The notes: a model not told the origin generated them from the letters alone. Counted from the first letter of the stretch, positions 17,815-26,607 are shown. The stretch is 64,000 nucleotides of DNA from Arthrobacter sp. Y-9 (GCF_029690065.1 NZ_CP121463.1:2232001-2296000), one strand, 5' to 3'. Numbers and translations are program-made.

Positions 17815-18870
17815 TCAGGACTCGCGGGGGGCGGCCAGCTCCGACAGGGTGACGTTGGCGGGCTCGCCCAGGGCGTTGATCAGTTCGAGCACCGGGGCGG
17901 GATCCGCCGCATGCACGTGGACGCGCCAGCGGTAGCTGAGTTCGCCTTCCTGCACATCGACGCCGTCGCGGTGCCCGGTCACGGCCTTCACCGGCGAGAT
18001 GATGACGGACTCACCGATCTCGTCGAGGCGCTGCCGGAGGGTGGCGGCGTCCAACGGCGACAGCTCGATGGTGCACATGACCTCGTAGCCGTCGTCGGCG
18101 GGCATGTCCCCGTGGATGTGCGGGAACTCGGTCTGGTAGCCGTGCAGCTCGTCCCAGGCGGTCTCGCTCGTCTGCGTGCCCAGGATGGTGCCGCGCAGGC
18201 AGTCCAGGACCAGCAGGAACCCGACGGCGCCGGCGTCCACCACCTGGGCCTGGCGCAGTGCGCCGAGCTGCTCCTCCGTGCGGACCACGGCCTGCTGCAC
18301 CGTCTCCACCACGTGGTTCAGGGACTGGGCAAGGGCCAGATTGCTGTCGTCGCCGTTGAGGGCGGAGTCCATCTCCTCGGCGGCGTCGGCCGCGGCCGCG
18401 AGCGCCGACAGCATGGTGCCCTCCACCGGCTCGCTCAGCGCGGACCAGCAGCGCATCCTGGCCCGCCGCAGACCGGAGGCCAGCAAGGGGGCGCTGAGGC
18501 GGGTGTGGCCCTGTACGGATTCCGCGAGCGCGGCGAGGAAGACGGCCAGGAGGGTGCCGGAGTTCCCGCGGGCGTTCTCCATGGCGGCGCCTGCGGCATC
18601 GGCGAGCACGACGCCGACGTCGTTGCCGACCGGGTATTCCTCAGGACCGATGGCGCGTGCCGCGGCCCGGAGGGTCAGATAGAGGTTGGTTCCGGTGTCG
18701 CCGTCGGCCACCGGGAAGATGTTGATGGCATTCAGTCGGTCGCTGTGATTGCCCACCACCTGCTCCGCGGTGCAGAGCCAGCGCCTCATCGCCTGAGCGT
18801 TGGCGGCAATCTTATGGTGCCCCAAAGTGATCCCATCCTCGCGTCGCGTGCCCTGCTGCGTCCCCGTCAT
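17815..18870 (-). CDS. DAK2-domain protein (FakA-like)
   Basis: The 351-aa protein carries a DAK2 nucleotide-binding domain: NIFPVADGDTGTNLYLT near residue 49 supplies the conserved metal-binding aspartates, and ENARGNSGTLLA follows. The C-terminal half resembles the middle and C-terminal parts of FakA/YloV but is shorter than the typical 540-550 aa. In Firmicutes such proteins are fatty-acid kinases working with a DegV/FakB partner; no partner lies here. The ATG at 18870 would overlap thiL by 59 nt; a TTG at 18825, preceded by a GGGATC sequence, would cut the overlap to 14 nt and is a plausible alternative. Confidence 0.82.
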   Translation of the reverse strand: MTGTQQGTRREDGITLGHHKIAANAQAMRRWLCTAEQVVGNHSDRLNAINIFPVADGDTGTNLYLTLRAAARAIGPEEYPVGNDVGVVLADAAGAAMENARGNSGTLLAVFLAALAESVQGHTRLSAPLLASGLRRARMRCWSALSEPVEGTMLSALAAAADAAEEMDSALNGDDSNLALAQSLNHVVETVQQAVVRTEEQLGALRQAQVVDAGAVGFLLVLDCLRGTILGTQTSETAWDELHGYQTEFPHIHGDMPADDGYEVMCTIELSPLDAATLRQRLDEIGESVIISPVKAVTGHRDGVDVQEGELSYRWRVHVHAADPAPVLELINALGEPANVTLSELAAPRES

Positions 18871-19870
18871 CGGTGCGGATCCGGGAACCGTGTTCCTGTC
18901 CAGGCGGGGTGGGCACCACTGAGCCTACAACAGTGAAGCTGTCCGGCACGGGACCGTTTCCTGGGAAAGTGCTGAGGAGGCAGAAGTCCTCGCCCCCGCC
19001 CTGGATCCACCCCCGGACCAGGTCTTCCGCGGATTCGCCGGACCCCGGCACGGCGGCCAGCAGCTCGGCCGCGGGGCGCAGTTCCGGGCCGAAGACGGCC
19101 AGCAGGAGGGGGTCGAGTTCGAGAGTGACGCCGCTCGCCCGGGCAAGCCTCCCGGAGTCCTTCAGCAGCCCATCCGAGACGTCCATCATGGCCGTGGCGC
19201 CCGCCGCCAGGGCCGCCGCTCCACTGCCGAGAGGCGGGCACGGCCGGCACTGGGCATCCATCAGAGCACGCTGGTCCGGCGTGAGATCCCCCACGGGGAC
19301 GGCGCTCTCCAGGAGGGACCACCCGGCGGCGGCACGGCCGGGCCTTCCGGCCACCGCGACGACGTCACCGGCCGAGGCCCCCGAGCGCAGTCCGACCTTC
19401 CCGGCCACCTCCCGGCCCATCGCCGTGGCGGTCACCGAGATCTCCCGGCCACGGCCGAGGTCACCCCCGACGACGGCGACCTCCGCCCCCAGCGCGCGCA
19501 CGGCGTCGTGCACTCCGCGGGCGAAGTCCTCCACCCAGGCGACGGGCGTCTCCGGGGGCAGGGTGAGACTGATGAGCAGCGAGTGGGGCTCCGCGCCCAT
19601 GGCGTTGATGTCGCTCAGATTCTGGGCCGCGGACTTCCACCCGACGTCGTGACCGGTGCTCGCATAGCCGTTGTTCCAGCGGAGGCGGAAGTCCTGGTCC
19701 TGCGTCTGGGTGTCGATCGAGACCACCACGCTGCCGCCCGGCGTCGAGACCACAGCGGCGTCGTCCCCGGGACCCAGGAGGGTGGCGGGGCCCTGCGGCA
19801 GGAGGGGGAAGATCCTCGCGAGGAGGCCCGACTCCCCCACGGCGGCGACGGTCGGCTGGTTCTCTGGCAC
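18812..19870 (-). CDS. thiL: Thiamine-monophosphate kinase
   Basis: This enzyme (352 aa) phosphorylates thiamine monophosphate to the active cofactor thiamine diphosphate. Family features are LLGPGDDAAVV near residue 32 and the central DVGWKSAAQNLSDINAMGA segment. VVGGDLGRG and MMDVSDGLLKD, which bind ATP and magnesium, and the late GGGEDFCLL are also seen. The start is a GTG at 19870 followed by PENQPTVAAVGESGLL. Its 3' end overlaps the DAK2 gene. Confidence 0.95.
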   Translation of the reverse strand: MPENQPTVAAVGESGLLARIFPLLPQGPATLLGPGDDAAVVSTPGGSVVVSIDTQTQDQDFRLRWNNGYASTGHDVGWKSAAQNLSDINAMGAEPHSLLISLTLPPETPVAWVEDFARGVHDAVRALGAEVAVVGGDLGRGREISVTATAMGREVAGKVGLRSGASAGDVVAVAGRPGRAAAGWSLLESAVPVGDLTPDQRALMDAQCRPCPPLGSGAAALAAGATAMMDVSDGLLKDSGRLARASGVTLELDPLLLAVFGPELRPAAELLAAVPGSGESAEDLVRGWIQGGGEDFCLLSTFPGNGPVPDSFTVVGSVVPTPPGQEHGSRIRTDDGDAAGHATRGWDHFGAP

Positions 19871-20012
19871 ACGGCAACGCTATCCAACTTCCGGCCCGGA
19901 GCGTCAACCGCTCCCGGGGCGGACCAGTCATCCGGCGCGGGAAGTCCGGGCGGAGCCGCCGTGCGAAGGTCCCCTGACAAGGGCTCCCAGCGAAGCTCGG
20001 TAGGCTGGTGCC

Positions 20013-20546
20013 ATGCGTGTCACCCGTCCTGCCCCGCGGTCCGCGGCCCGGAAACTTCCGAAACCGGCGGCCCTGCTGGCCCTCTCGCTGGGCTCCGTGC
20101 TGGCCCTGAGCGCCTGCTCACCCGCCGTCGACGTCACCCCGGCCAAGGATGCCGCCAACCCGGATTGCGCTCCGATGATGGTGGCGCTTCCGGACAAGAT
20201 CGGCGACGCGGCGCTGCGGAAGACGAATGCCCAGGCCACGGCCGCGTGGGGCGACCCGTCCCTGGTGATCCTGCGCTGCGGCGTCACCCCGCCCGGTCCC
20301 ACGAAGGACCGCTGCGCCACCGTGAACGGCGTGGACTGGGTCATCAAGGAGGGCGAGAAAGGCAGCCCGATCTACACCCTGACGACCTTCGGCCGGACCC
20401 CCGCCGTCGAGGTGCTCCTGGATCCGGGGAAGATCTCGTCCGCCACGGTGCTGGCCGATCTCTCGGCGCCCGCCAGCAAGATCAAAGCCACCAAGAAGTG
20501 CGTGGGCCAGGAGGATCTGCAGAACCTCCCGGGCAGCGGCAAGTAG
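20013..20546 (+). CDS. DUF3515-family lipoprotein
   Basis: This 177-aa predicted lipoprotein has a twin-basic start, a hydrophobic stretch and the lipobox LALSAC, so the mature protein would be anchored through the cysteine near residue 35. The rest matches the actinobacterial DUF3515 family: an early PDCAPMMVALP segment, then RCGVTPP and VDWVIKEGE. It has no known function. It faces ddl across a hairpin, a common neighbourhood for this family, but a cell-wall role is only suggested. Confidence 0.82.
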   Translation: MRVTRPAPRSAARKLPKPAALLALSLGSVLALSACSPAVDVTPAKDAANPDCAPMMVALPDKIGDAALRKTNAQATAAWGDPSLVILRCGVTPPGPTKDRCATVNGVDWVIKEGEKGSPIYTLTTFGRTPAVEVLLDPGKISSATVLADLSAPASKIKATKKCVGQEDLQNLPGSGK

Positions 20547-20583
20547 GCGGTCGCCCCACACAGGGAAGACCGCACTGACGGCG

Positions 20584-20613
20584 AAGGCCCCCACCGCGAA
20601 CGGTGAGGGCCTT
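20584..20613. terminator. Bidirectional hairpin between the DUF3515 gene and ddl
   Basis: The arms 20584-20596 and 20601-20613 form a 13-bp stem with one mismatch around a CGAA tetraloop. It lies between two convergent genes, 37 bp past the DUF3515 stop. Confidence 0.75.
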
Positions 20614-20624
20614 CCGTGTGCCTG

Positions 20625-20666
20625 GCTCAGCGTATGCCGCTCAGCGCAGTCGGCTCAGCGCAGCCC
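20625..20666. repeat. Three imperfect 14-bp tandem repeats over the ddl stop codon
   Basis: Three direct units lie head to tail at 20625-20638, 20639-20652 and 20653-20666. All share the first eight bases GCTCAGCG; the second and third also share CAG after it. The third unit contains the ddl stop codon (20655-20657), so on the coding strand the motif containing TGAGC is copied twice downstream of the stop. Confidence 0.65.
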
Positions 20667-21770
20667 GGTCTTGCGGTGCAGCGCCAGATGGATGAGCTCG
20701 TCGATCAGCTCGGTGTAGCTCAGGCCCGTCGCGGCCCACATCTGCGGGTACATGCTCTTCGGAGTGAAGCCGGGCAGCGTGTTGATCTCGTTGATGATGA
20801 ACTCGCCGTCCGGGGTGTAGAAGAAGTCCACGCGGCTCAGTCCCTCGGCGCCGATCGCGTCGAAGGCGACGCCCGCGAGCTTCCGGACCTCGGCGATGGC
20901 CTCCTCCGGCAGATCCGCCGGGCAGCTGAGCGACGCGGCGTTGTCCACGTACTTGGCCTGGAAGTCGTAGAAGGAGTGCTCCCCCACGGCCACGGCGATC
21001 TCGGCGGGCAGCGAGGCGCGCGGTTCGTCGGTGCCCCGGCCTTCCAGCACGGCGCACTCGATCTCCCGGCCCACGATCCCGGCTTCGATCACCAGCTTCG
21101 GATCGTGCCTGCGGGCTTCCTCGATGGCGGCGTCCAGATCCTCCACGCGGTCCACCTTGGAGATGCCCATGCTGGAACCGGCCCGGGCGGGCTTGACGAA
21201 GACGGGGAAGCCCAGTTCTTCCACCTGGCGGCGCACCCCGGCGGCGTCACGGAGCCACTGACGGTCGGTCACGGCGAGGTACGGTCCGACCTTCAGACCC
21301 GCGGCCTCGAAAACGACCTTCATGAAGTGCTTGTCCATGCCGATGGCCGAGGCCAGCACGCCGGCGCCGACATAGCGGGTGTCGCTGAGCTCGAGCAGGC
21401 CCTGGATCGTGCCGTCCTCACCGAACGGCCCGTGCAGGAGCGGGAAGACCACGTCCACCTGTCCCAGTTCGGTGGGGACCTGATCGGGCGCCGCCACGAT
21501 CAGCTGGTGCTCTCCGCCGATCTCGGCCAGGGCCACGGTGGCCTCCCCGGGGGTGACCTCGGGCAGGGCGTCCGCGGTGAGCGACCACTGGTCGAGGTCC
21601 GCCTCGGGCAGGACCCACTGGCCCGTCTTGGCGATGCCGATCGGGATCACATCGTACTTCTCCCGGTCGATGGCTCCCAGCACGCCCGCTGCGGTGACAC
21701 AGCTGACGGCGTGCTCACTGGAGCGTCCTCCGAAGAGGACGGCGATGCGGGGCTTCCGGGCGTCAGTCAC
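20655..21770 (-). CDS. ddl: D-alanine--D-alanine ligase
   Basis: This ATP-grasp enzyme (371 aa) makes the D-Ala-D-Ala dipeptide for peptidoglycan. Features are VLFGGRSSEHAVS at the N-terminus, LLHGPFGEDGTIQG, KPARAGSSMGISKV, and the C-terminal NEINTLPGFT. The AKYVDN segment keeps the tyrosine seen in D-Ala ligases, rather than the phenylalanine typical of D-Ala-D-Lac ligases linked to vancomycin resistance. The start is a GTG at 21770. It follows gpsA after 69 bp in the minus-strand run murA-plsC-gpsA-ddl. Confidence 0.97.
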   Translation of the reverse strand: MTDARKPRIAVLFGGRSSEHAVSCVTAAGVLGAIDREKYDVIPIGIAKTGQWVLPEADLDQWSLTADALPEVTPGEATVALAEIGGEHQLIVAAPDQVPTELGQVDVVFPLLHGPFGEDGTIQGLLELSDTRYVGAGVLASAIGMDKHFMKVVFEAAGLKVGPYLAVTDRQWLRDAAGVRRQVEELGFPVFVKPARAGSSMGISKVDRVEDLDAAIEEARRHDPKLVIEAGIVGREIECAVLEGRGTDEPRASLPAEIAVAVGEHSFYDFQAKYVDNAASLSCPADLPEEAIAEVRKLAGVAFDAIGAEGLSRVDFFYTPDGEFIINEINTLPGFTPKSMYPQMWAATGLSYTELIDELIHLALHRKTGLR

Positions 21771-21839
21771 AGTGGTTCCGTTCGGGTCGTCGATGGTGCG
21801 GGTCGTCAGTGGTGCGGATGGTTGGCGGGAGCGGCCGGC

Positions 21840-22904
21840 TCAGTAGCCGTCCTCGGACTTCAAGGAGCGGTTCAGGAGCAGCGGGCCCAGATCCTCGACA
21901 GCCAGCTTACCGGCGAGCACCGCCACCACGGCCGCGGTGATCGGCATCTCGACGCCATGCCGCGCCGCCAGTTCCTGCACGGCGTCCGCGGACTTCACGC
22001 CCTCCGCGGTCTGGGTCATGCGTTCCACCACCTCGTCCAGGGTCAGGCCCTGGCCGAGCAGTTTGCCCGCCGTATGGTTGCGGGAGAGGGGCGAGGCACA
22101 GGTGGCCACGAGGTCGCCCAGACCCGCCAGACCGGCCAGGGTGTGGGCTTCGCCGCCCAGTGCCAGCGCCAGGCGGGTGGTCTCGGCGAGGCCGCGCGTG
22201 ATCACGGAGGCCTTGGTGTTGTCCCCCATGTCCCGGCCTTCGCAGATGCCGACGGCCAGGGCGATGACGTTCTTGACGATCCCGCCGATCTCCACCCCGA
22301 CCACGTCCGAGCTCATGTACGGGCGGAAGTACGGCGCCGTGCAGAGTTCCGCGACGCGCTGCGCCATGGCCTCGTCCGCGCAGGCCACCACGGAGGCCGT
22401 GGGTTCCTCCCGGGCGATCTCCATGGCCAGGTTCGGGCCGGAGAGCACCAGGATCTGGGACGCGGGCGTCCCCCACTCCTGGGCGATCACCTCGCTCATC
22501 CGCTCGTCCGTGCCGCGTTCCAGGCCCTTCATGAGGGAGACCACGAGGGCTCCGGGCGCCACGGCGTCCTTCCAGGCACGCAGTTGCTCGCGCAGGGACT
22601 GTGCAGGGACCGCCAGCACGACGACGGCGGCGTCCCGCAGGGCCTCGACGGCACTGTCCGTGGCGCGCACCGCGTCCGGCAGCGGGATCTGCTGCAAGTA
22701 GCGGCTGTTGCGGTGCTCGCGGTTGATCTCCTCCGCGGCCTCGGCACGCCGGGCCCAGAGCACGATGTCCCGGGGTTCGCCCGCTGCGAGGGCCGCGTCG
22801 CCCAGGACCTTCGCGAAAGTGGTCCCCCAGGAACCGGCGCCCATGACGGCGATCTTCTCCACAGCTGCCTCTCCCGGTGCGGTGGCGGTGTCGTGAGCGC
22901 TCAC
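21840..22904 (-). CDS. gpsA: Glycerol-3-phosphate dehydrogenase [NAD(P)+]
   Basis: This 354-aa enzyme reduces dihydroxyacetone phosphate to sn-glycerol 3-phosphate for phospholipid synthesis. The Rossmann motif is VMGAGSWGTTFAKVL; VSLMKGLE, GGIVKNVIALAVGICEG (with the conserved lysine), GLAGLGDLVATC and SRNHTAGK follow. A reading frame runs open to 23288, but homology begins only near 22880. The GTG at 22904 overlaps the plsC stop as GTGA, which supports coupled translation from there. Linkage to an acyltransferase that acts later in the same lipid pathway supports the assignment. Confidence 0.96.
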   Translation of the reverse strand: MSAHDTATAPGEAAVEKIAVMGAGSWGTTFAKVLGDAALAAGEPRDIVLWARRAEAAEEINREHRNSRYLQQIPLPDAVRATDSAVEALRDAAVVVLAVPAQSLREQLRAWKDAVAPGALVVSLMKGLERGTDERMSEVIAQEWGTPASQILVLSGPNLAMEIAREEPTASVVACADEAMAQRVAELCTAPYFRPYMSSDVVGVEIGGIVKNVIALAVGICEGRDMGDNTKASVITRGLAETTRLALALGGEAHTLAGLAGLGDLVATCASPLSRNHTAGKLLGQGLTLDEVVERMTQTAEGVKSADAVQELAARHGVEMPITAAVVAVLAGKLAVEDLGPLLLNRSLKSEDGY

Positions 22905-23710
22905 GCGGCGCCGCCGTCGTCGTTCTTCGGGGCCGGAGCGGCGCCCGTCGGGTCGAGCCGGCCCGTGGCGCTCTGCCCGTGGGCGGCCGGATCCCAGCGC
23001 TCGGCCGGCGCCGGCTCCTGGCGGAGCTCCGCGACCAGGGCGGTCACGGCATCCATGATGCGCGTGGTGGCCTCGGTGAGCACGGTCTTGGTCATCGGCT
23101 TGCCCCGCAGGTCCTCCAGGTCCACCGGCCGTCCGACGACCACGCGCACCCTCTTCCGCGGGAACACGTGGAGCCGCTTGGCATACCGCGGGAACAGTTC
23201 CTGCGCGCCCCAGTGGCCGATCGGGACCACGGGCGCACCGGTCTGCAGCGCCAGCCGCGCTGCGCCCGTGTGCCCCTTCATGGGCCACAGATCGGGGTCG
23301 CGCGTCAGCGTGCCCTCCGGGTAGATGATGATGGAGCCACCGGCGTCCACCACCTCCTGCGCCACCTTGAGCGAGTTGTTCGCTCCCGCGGTGGTGCGCT
23401 CCACCGGGATCTGCCGCGAACTGTGCAGCAGGCGTCCGAACACCGGGATCTTGAACAGGCTCGCCTTGGCCAGGAAGTGCGGCGGGCGCTTGGCGTTGTA
23501 GAGCATGTGGCCCACGACGACCGGATCGATTTCCGTGACGTGGTTGGGCGCGGCGATGAAACCGCCCTCAGGCAGGTTCTCCAGGCCCTCCCAGCGCTTG
23601 GAGAGCACCAGGTTCATGAGGGGCCGGAGCACACCGGCCAGGAAGGCGAAGGTGGCCCGGGACCCCGGGCTCTCCTTCATGCCGTGCTGAGTCTTCTCGG
23701 TCTTCCCCAT
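22901..23710 (-). CDS. plsC: 1-acyl-sn-glycerol-3-phosphate acyltransferase
   Basis: This 269-aa PlsC-type acyltransferase would acylate lysophosphatidic acid or a related acceptor at the membrane. The catalytic H-X4-D motif reads NHVTEID near residue 56, and IIYPEGTLTRD supplies the phosphate-binding EGT motif. The C-terminal tail of about 50 residues is Pro/Ala-rich and probably disordered. The ATG at 23710 lies 6 bp after the murA stop and the stop overlaps the gpsA start, so murA-plsC-gpsA form one transcription unit. Confidence 0.92.
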   Translation of the reverse strand: MGKTEKTQHGMKESPGSRATFAFLAGVLRPLMNLVLSKRWEGLENLPEGGFIAAPNHVTEIDPVVVGHMLYNAKRPPHFLAKASLFKIPVFGRLLHSSRQIPVERTTAGANNSLKVAQEVVDAGGSIIIYPEGTLTRDPDLWPMKGHTGAARLALQTGAPVVPIGHWGAQELFPRYAKRLHVFPRKRVRVVVGRPVDLEDLRGKPMTKTVLTEATTRIMDAVTALVAELRQEPAPAERWDPAAHGQSATGRLDPTGAAPAPKNDDGGAA

Positions 23711-23716
23711 GGGGTT

Positions 23717-25039
23717 CTACGCTCCGGTGAGTTCGAAATCGGCGCCGAGCCCGGCGATCTTCTCGGTGAAACGCTCATAGCCGCGCTGGATCACTTCGGT
23801 GCCGGTGACGCGGGAGACGCCCGTGGCGGCGAAGGCCGCGATCAGGTGGCTGAAGCCGCCCCGCAGATCCGGGACGTCGATGTCCCGGCCCACCAGGGGC
23901 GTGGAGCCGGAGATGACGGCCGAGTGCAGGAAGTTCCGCTGCCCGAAGCGGCACGGCACACTGCCGAGGCATTCGCGGTGCAGCTGGATGCTCGCGCCCA
24001 TGCGGGTGAGGGCCTGGGTGAAGCCGAAGCGGTTCTCATACACGGTCTCGTGCACGATCGAGACACCGTCCGCCTGGGTCAGGGCCACCACGAGGGGCTG
24101 CTGCCAGTCGGTCATGAATCCGGGGTGCACGTCGGTCTCGAGCACGAGCGGGTTGAGCTTGCCGCCCGGGTGGTAGAAACGGATGCCCTCGTCCATGATG
24201 TCCATGCCGCCGCCCACCTTCCGGTAGGTGTTCAGGAAGGTCATCATGTCGTGCTGGGCGGCGCCCTCGACGAAGATGTCGCCCTGGGTCACGAGCGCGG
24301 CGGAGGCCCAGGAGGCCGTCTCATTGCGGTCCGGGAGCGCTCGGTGATCGTAGCCACGGAGCTCGGAGACGCCTTCGATCCGGATCGTCCGGTCCGTCTG
24401 GATGCTGATGATGGCGCCCATCTTCTGGAGCACCGCGATGAGGTCCACCACTTCGGGTTCCATGGCGGCGCCGCGCAGCTCCGTGATGCCCTCGGCACGG
24501 GTGGCGGAGAGCAGGACCTGCTCGGTGGCGCCGACGCTCGGGTAGTCGAGCGTGATCTTGGCGCCCTTGAGGCCTTCCGGCGCGGAGAGGTGGATGCCGT
24601 TGCCGGTCTTCTCCACCACGGCGCCGAACTTGCGGAGCACGGCGAGGTGGAAGTCGATGGGCCGGTCGCCGATGCGGCAGCCGCCCAGATCCGGGATGAA
24701 GGCCGCGCCGATCGCGTGGATGAGCGGTCCGCAGAACAGGATCGGGATGCGGGAGTCACCCGCGTGCGCGTCGATCTCGGTGTGCGAGGCGTTCCTGGCG
24801 TTGGCCGGGTCCAGGCTCAGATCCCCGGTCACCGGGTCCTTCACCACGGTCACTCCGTGCAGCTGGAGCAGGCTGGTGACGACCTCGACGTCCTTGATCT
24901 CCGGGACGTTGCGGAGCACGGAGGGCTCGCTGCCGAGCAGTGCTGCGACCATCGCCTTGGGCACCAGATTCTTGGCGCCCCGCACGGAAACCTTGCCACT
25001 GAGCGGAACCCCGCCCCGGATGGTCAGCACACTACTCAT
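23717..25039 (-). CDS. murA: UDP-N-acetylglucosamine 1-carboxyvinyltransferase
   Basis: This enzyme (440 aa) catalyses the first committed step of peptidoglycan synthesis, transferring enolpyruvate to UDP-GlcNAc. The SVRGAKNLVPKAMVA N-terminal motif and GGCRIGDRPID are present; Cys121 in the latter is the catalytic residue blocked by fosfomycin in sensitive enzymes, and it is not the Asp found in mycobacteria. Two ATGs lie 6 bp apart (25045 and 25039). The second is chosen because GAGGA then sits 9 nt upstream rather than 3. An open frame extends further up to 25093 without family sequence. Confidence 0.95.
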   Translation of the reverse strand: MSSVLTIRGGVPLSGKVSVRGAKNLVPKAMVAALLGSEPSVLRNVPEIKDVEVVTSLLQLHGVTVVKDPVTGDLSLDPANARNASHTEIDAHAGDSRIPILFCGPLIHAIGAAFIPDLGGCRIGDRPIDFHLAVLRKFGAVVEKTGNGIHLSAPEGLKGAKITLDYPSVGATEQVLLSATRAEGITELRGAAMEPEVVDLIAVLQKMGAIISIQTDRTIRIEGVSELRGYDHRALPDRNETASWASAALVTQGDIFVEGAAQHDMMTFLNTYRKVGGGMDIMDEGIRFYHPGGKLNPLVLETDVHPGFMTDWQQPLVVALTQADGVSIVHETVYENRFGFTQALTRMGASIQLHRECLGSVPCRFGQRNFLHSAVISGSTPLVGRDIDVPDLRGGFSHLIAAFAATGVSRVTGTEVIQRGYERFTEKIAGLGADFELTGA

Positions 25040-25148
25040 CGACATCTGTCCTCGCACTTCTACGTTCGGAGCTGGGTCCCAGCTCCTCATCAAGCATAGA
25101 GCCCCGACGGCGCGCGGGCGGGACCCTGCGCGCCCGCCCCGGCGTGGA

Positions 25149-26375
25149 TCAGGCCCGTCCGGCCGGGGCCTGGCGCAGCGACGCAGGGTACACGTCCAGG
25201 GCGTTCTCCTCGACGTAATCGAGGGCGTGGCGGACGGCTCCGAGGGACACGATGCCCTCCCCCAGGGAGGACACGAGGACCCGCGGAGGGGTGTGCGTGT
25301 AGCGCGGCAGCTCGCGGGTGATCCCGGGCAGCAGCGCGCCCGCCGACTCGGCCACGGCGCCCGCGATGACCACGGCCTCCGGGTTCACCATGGTGCTCAG
25401 CGCGCCGATGACGCGCGCCATGCGCCGGGCCACCCTGTCGAGGATCCCGACGGCGGTCGCGTCGCCGTCCGCCGCGGCCGAGAACACCATCTCCGCACTC
25501 ACGGCGGAGGGCTCCCCGCCGCAGGCGACGCGCAAGGCGGTGTCCGCGCCGTCGTCGAGCGCATCCCGCGCCCACTGCGCCACATGGTGCGCGATGCCGT
25601 GCGTGTCGCCGACCCCGTCGAGGTGCTCGAGGTAGCCGAGTTCGCCGAAGCCGCCGAGCTGGCCGTGCAGGAGCCGGCCGGACTCGAGCACGCCGGAACC
25701 GAGCCGGTCGCCGGCCAGCATGACCGCGAGATTGTCGATGCCCTGCGCGACGCCGATCCAGCGTTCCGCGAGCGCAGCGAGGTTGGCGTCGTTCTCCAGG
25801 AGCACGTGCCAGCCGTGGCGTTCGGAGACGATGGCCCGAACGTCGAAGGACCGCCAGAACTCCTGGACGGTGAGGACGTTCCCGTCCCGGCCGACCGGGG
25901 CCGCCACGCCCACGGAGACCGCGAGCACCGAATCGGCGTCCACCCCGGCGTCGGCGAGCGCCTGGGCGGCGAGGCGGTCCAGGACGTCCGCGCGTTCGTC
26001 GGCTGCGACGTTGTCGGCGCGGAACGGCAGCGTCACCTGGGACAAGGGGGTTCCGGCCATGTCCGCCACGATGGCGGTGATCTTGTGGGCGCCGATGTCG
26101 ATGCCCAGGACACTCGCGGCGCCGTCGTCGAAGACGAAGCGGCGGGCCGGGCGGCCCTTGACGTAGTCTCCCGCGTCCCGCTGGTTCCCCAGCTCGCGGA
26201 GCCAGCCGAGCCGCACGAGTTCGTCACAGATCGAGATGACCGTGGCCCGGGAGAGGCCTGTCCCCGCCATGAGTTCGGTGCCCGTGAGCACCCCGGCGCC
26301 GCGCATGGCCTGCAGCATGGCTCTGGCGTTGATCCTGCGCACCACCTGGGTCGAAGGCGCGGTCTCGCTCATCAT
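25149..26375 (-). CDS. ROK-family transcriptional repressor
   Basis: This 408-aa regulator has an N-terminal winged helix (LTGTELMAGTGLSRATVISICDEL in two overlapping segments, about residues 30-53) and a ROK sugar-kinase-like body. VLGIDIGAHKITAIVADMAG is the nucleotide-fold start and LLENDANLAALAE the sugar-binding region. The usual CxCGxxGC zinc motif is missing: the corresponding segment reads LGGFGELGYLEHLDG, so this is an atypical ROK protein. The start could be GTG 26387; ATG 26375 is preferred because AAGGAG lies 11 nt before it. It is divergent from the sugar transport operon and very likely represses it. Confidence 0.88.
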   Translation of the reverse strand: MMSETAPSTQVVRRINARAMLQAMRGAGVLTGTELMAGTGLSRATVISICDELVRLGWLRELGNQRDAGDYVKGRPARRFVFDDGAASVLGIDIGAHKITAIVADMAGTPLSQVTLPFRADNVAADERADVLDRLAAQALADAGVDADSVLAVSVGVAAPVGRDGNVLTVQEFWRSFDVRAIVSERHGWHVLLENDANLAALAERWIGVAQGIDNLAVMLAGDRLGSGVLESGRLLHGQLGGFGELGYLEHLDGVGDTHGIAHHVAQWARDALDDGADTALRVACGGEPSAVSAEMVFSAAADGDATAVGILDRVARRMARVIGALSTMVNPEAVVIAGAVAESAGALLPGITRELPRYTHTPPRVLVSSLGEGIVSLGAVRHALDYVEENALDVYPASLRQAPAGRA

Positions 26376-26471
26376 CGACGCCCACACTCCTTCTGCCTGC
26401 GAGGCCCGTCCGCGGGTCTGCTCTGAAATCTAGCTCATGAATCGAGGTGGCGAAACACGTCACGAGCGCCC

Positions 26472-26531
26472 TTGACGGCGTGAGCCGGATCACCTCTATA
26501 CTGTCGATAGGTTATAAATTTACCTCCTATC
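26472..26531 (+). promoter_or_regulatory. Promoter and operator of the alpha-glucoside operon
   Basis: TTGACG (26472-26477) and TATACT (26497-26502) form a promoter with a long 19-bp spacer. Immediately downstream, 26506-26531 is a 26-bp inverted repeat with 10 of 13 positions matching; its outer halves are GATAGG and CCTATC and the centre is AT-rich in an otherwise GC-rich region. It covers the expected transcription start, as expected for a repressor site. Binding by the adjacent ROK protein is inferred. Confidence 0.6.
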
Positions 26532-26607
26532 TAAACTCGCCCGGCAACTCTCAGAAGGACTTCCCCGCCCGGCGCCCGCGGCCCGGCCGCACGACGAAAG
26601 GACAACG

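Noticed and set aside
15601-18936. A 1111-codon open frame on the plus strand opposite recG and the DAK2 gene
   Set aside because: It crosses two well-supported genes in antisense and shows no family motifs.
20616-23324. A 902-codon open frame on the plus strand opposite ddl, gpsA and plsC
   Set aside because: It is antisense to three genes with complete catalytic motifs; the composition is that of a shadow frame.
25046-25148. A terminator in the gap between the ROK gene and murA
   Set aside because: GGCGGG and CCCGCC can pair around a 10-nt loop, but the stem is short and its neighbourhood is uniformly G/C, so it is not distinguishable from chance.
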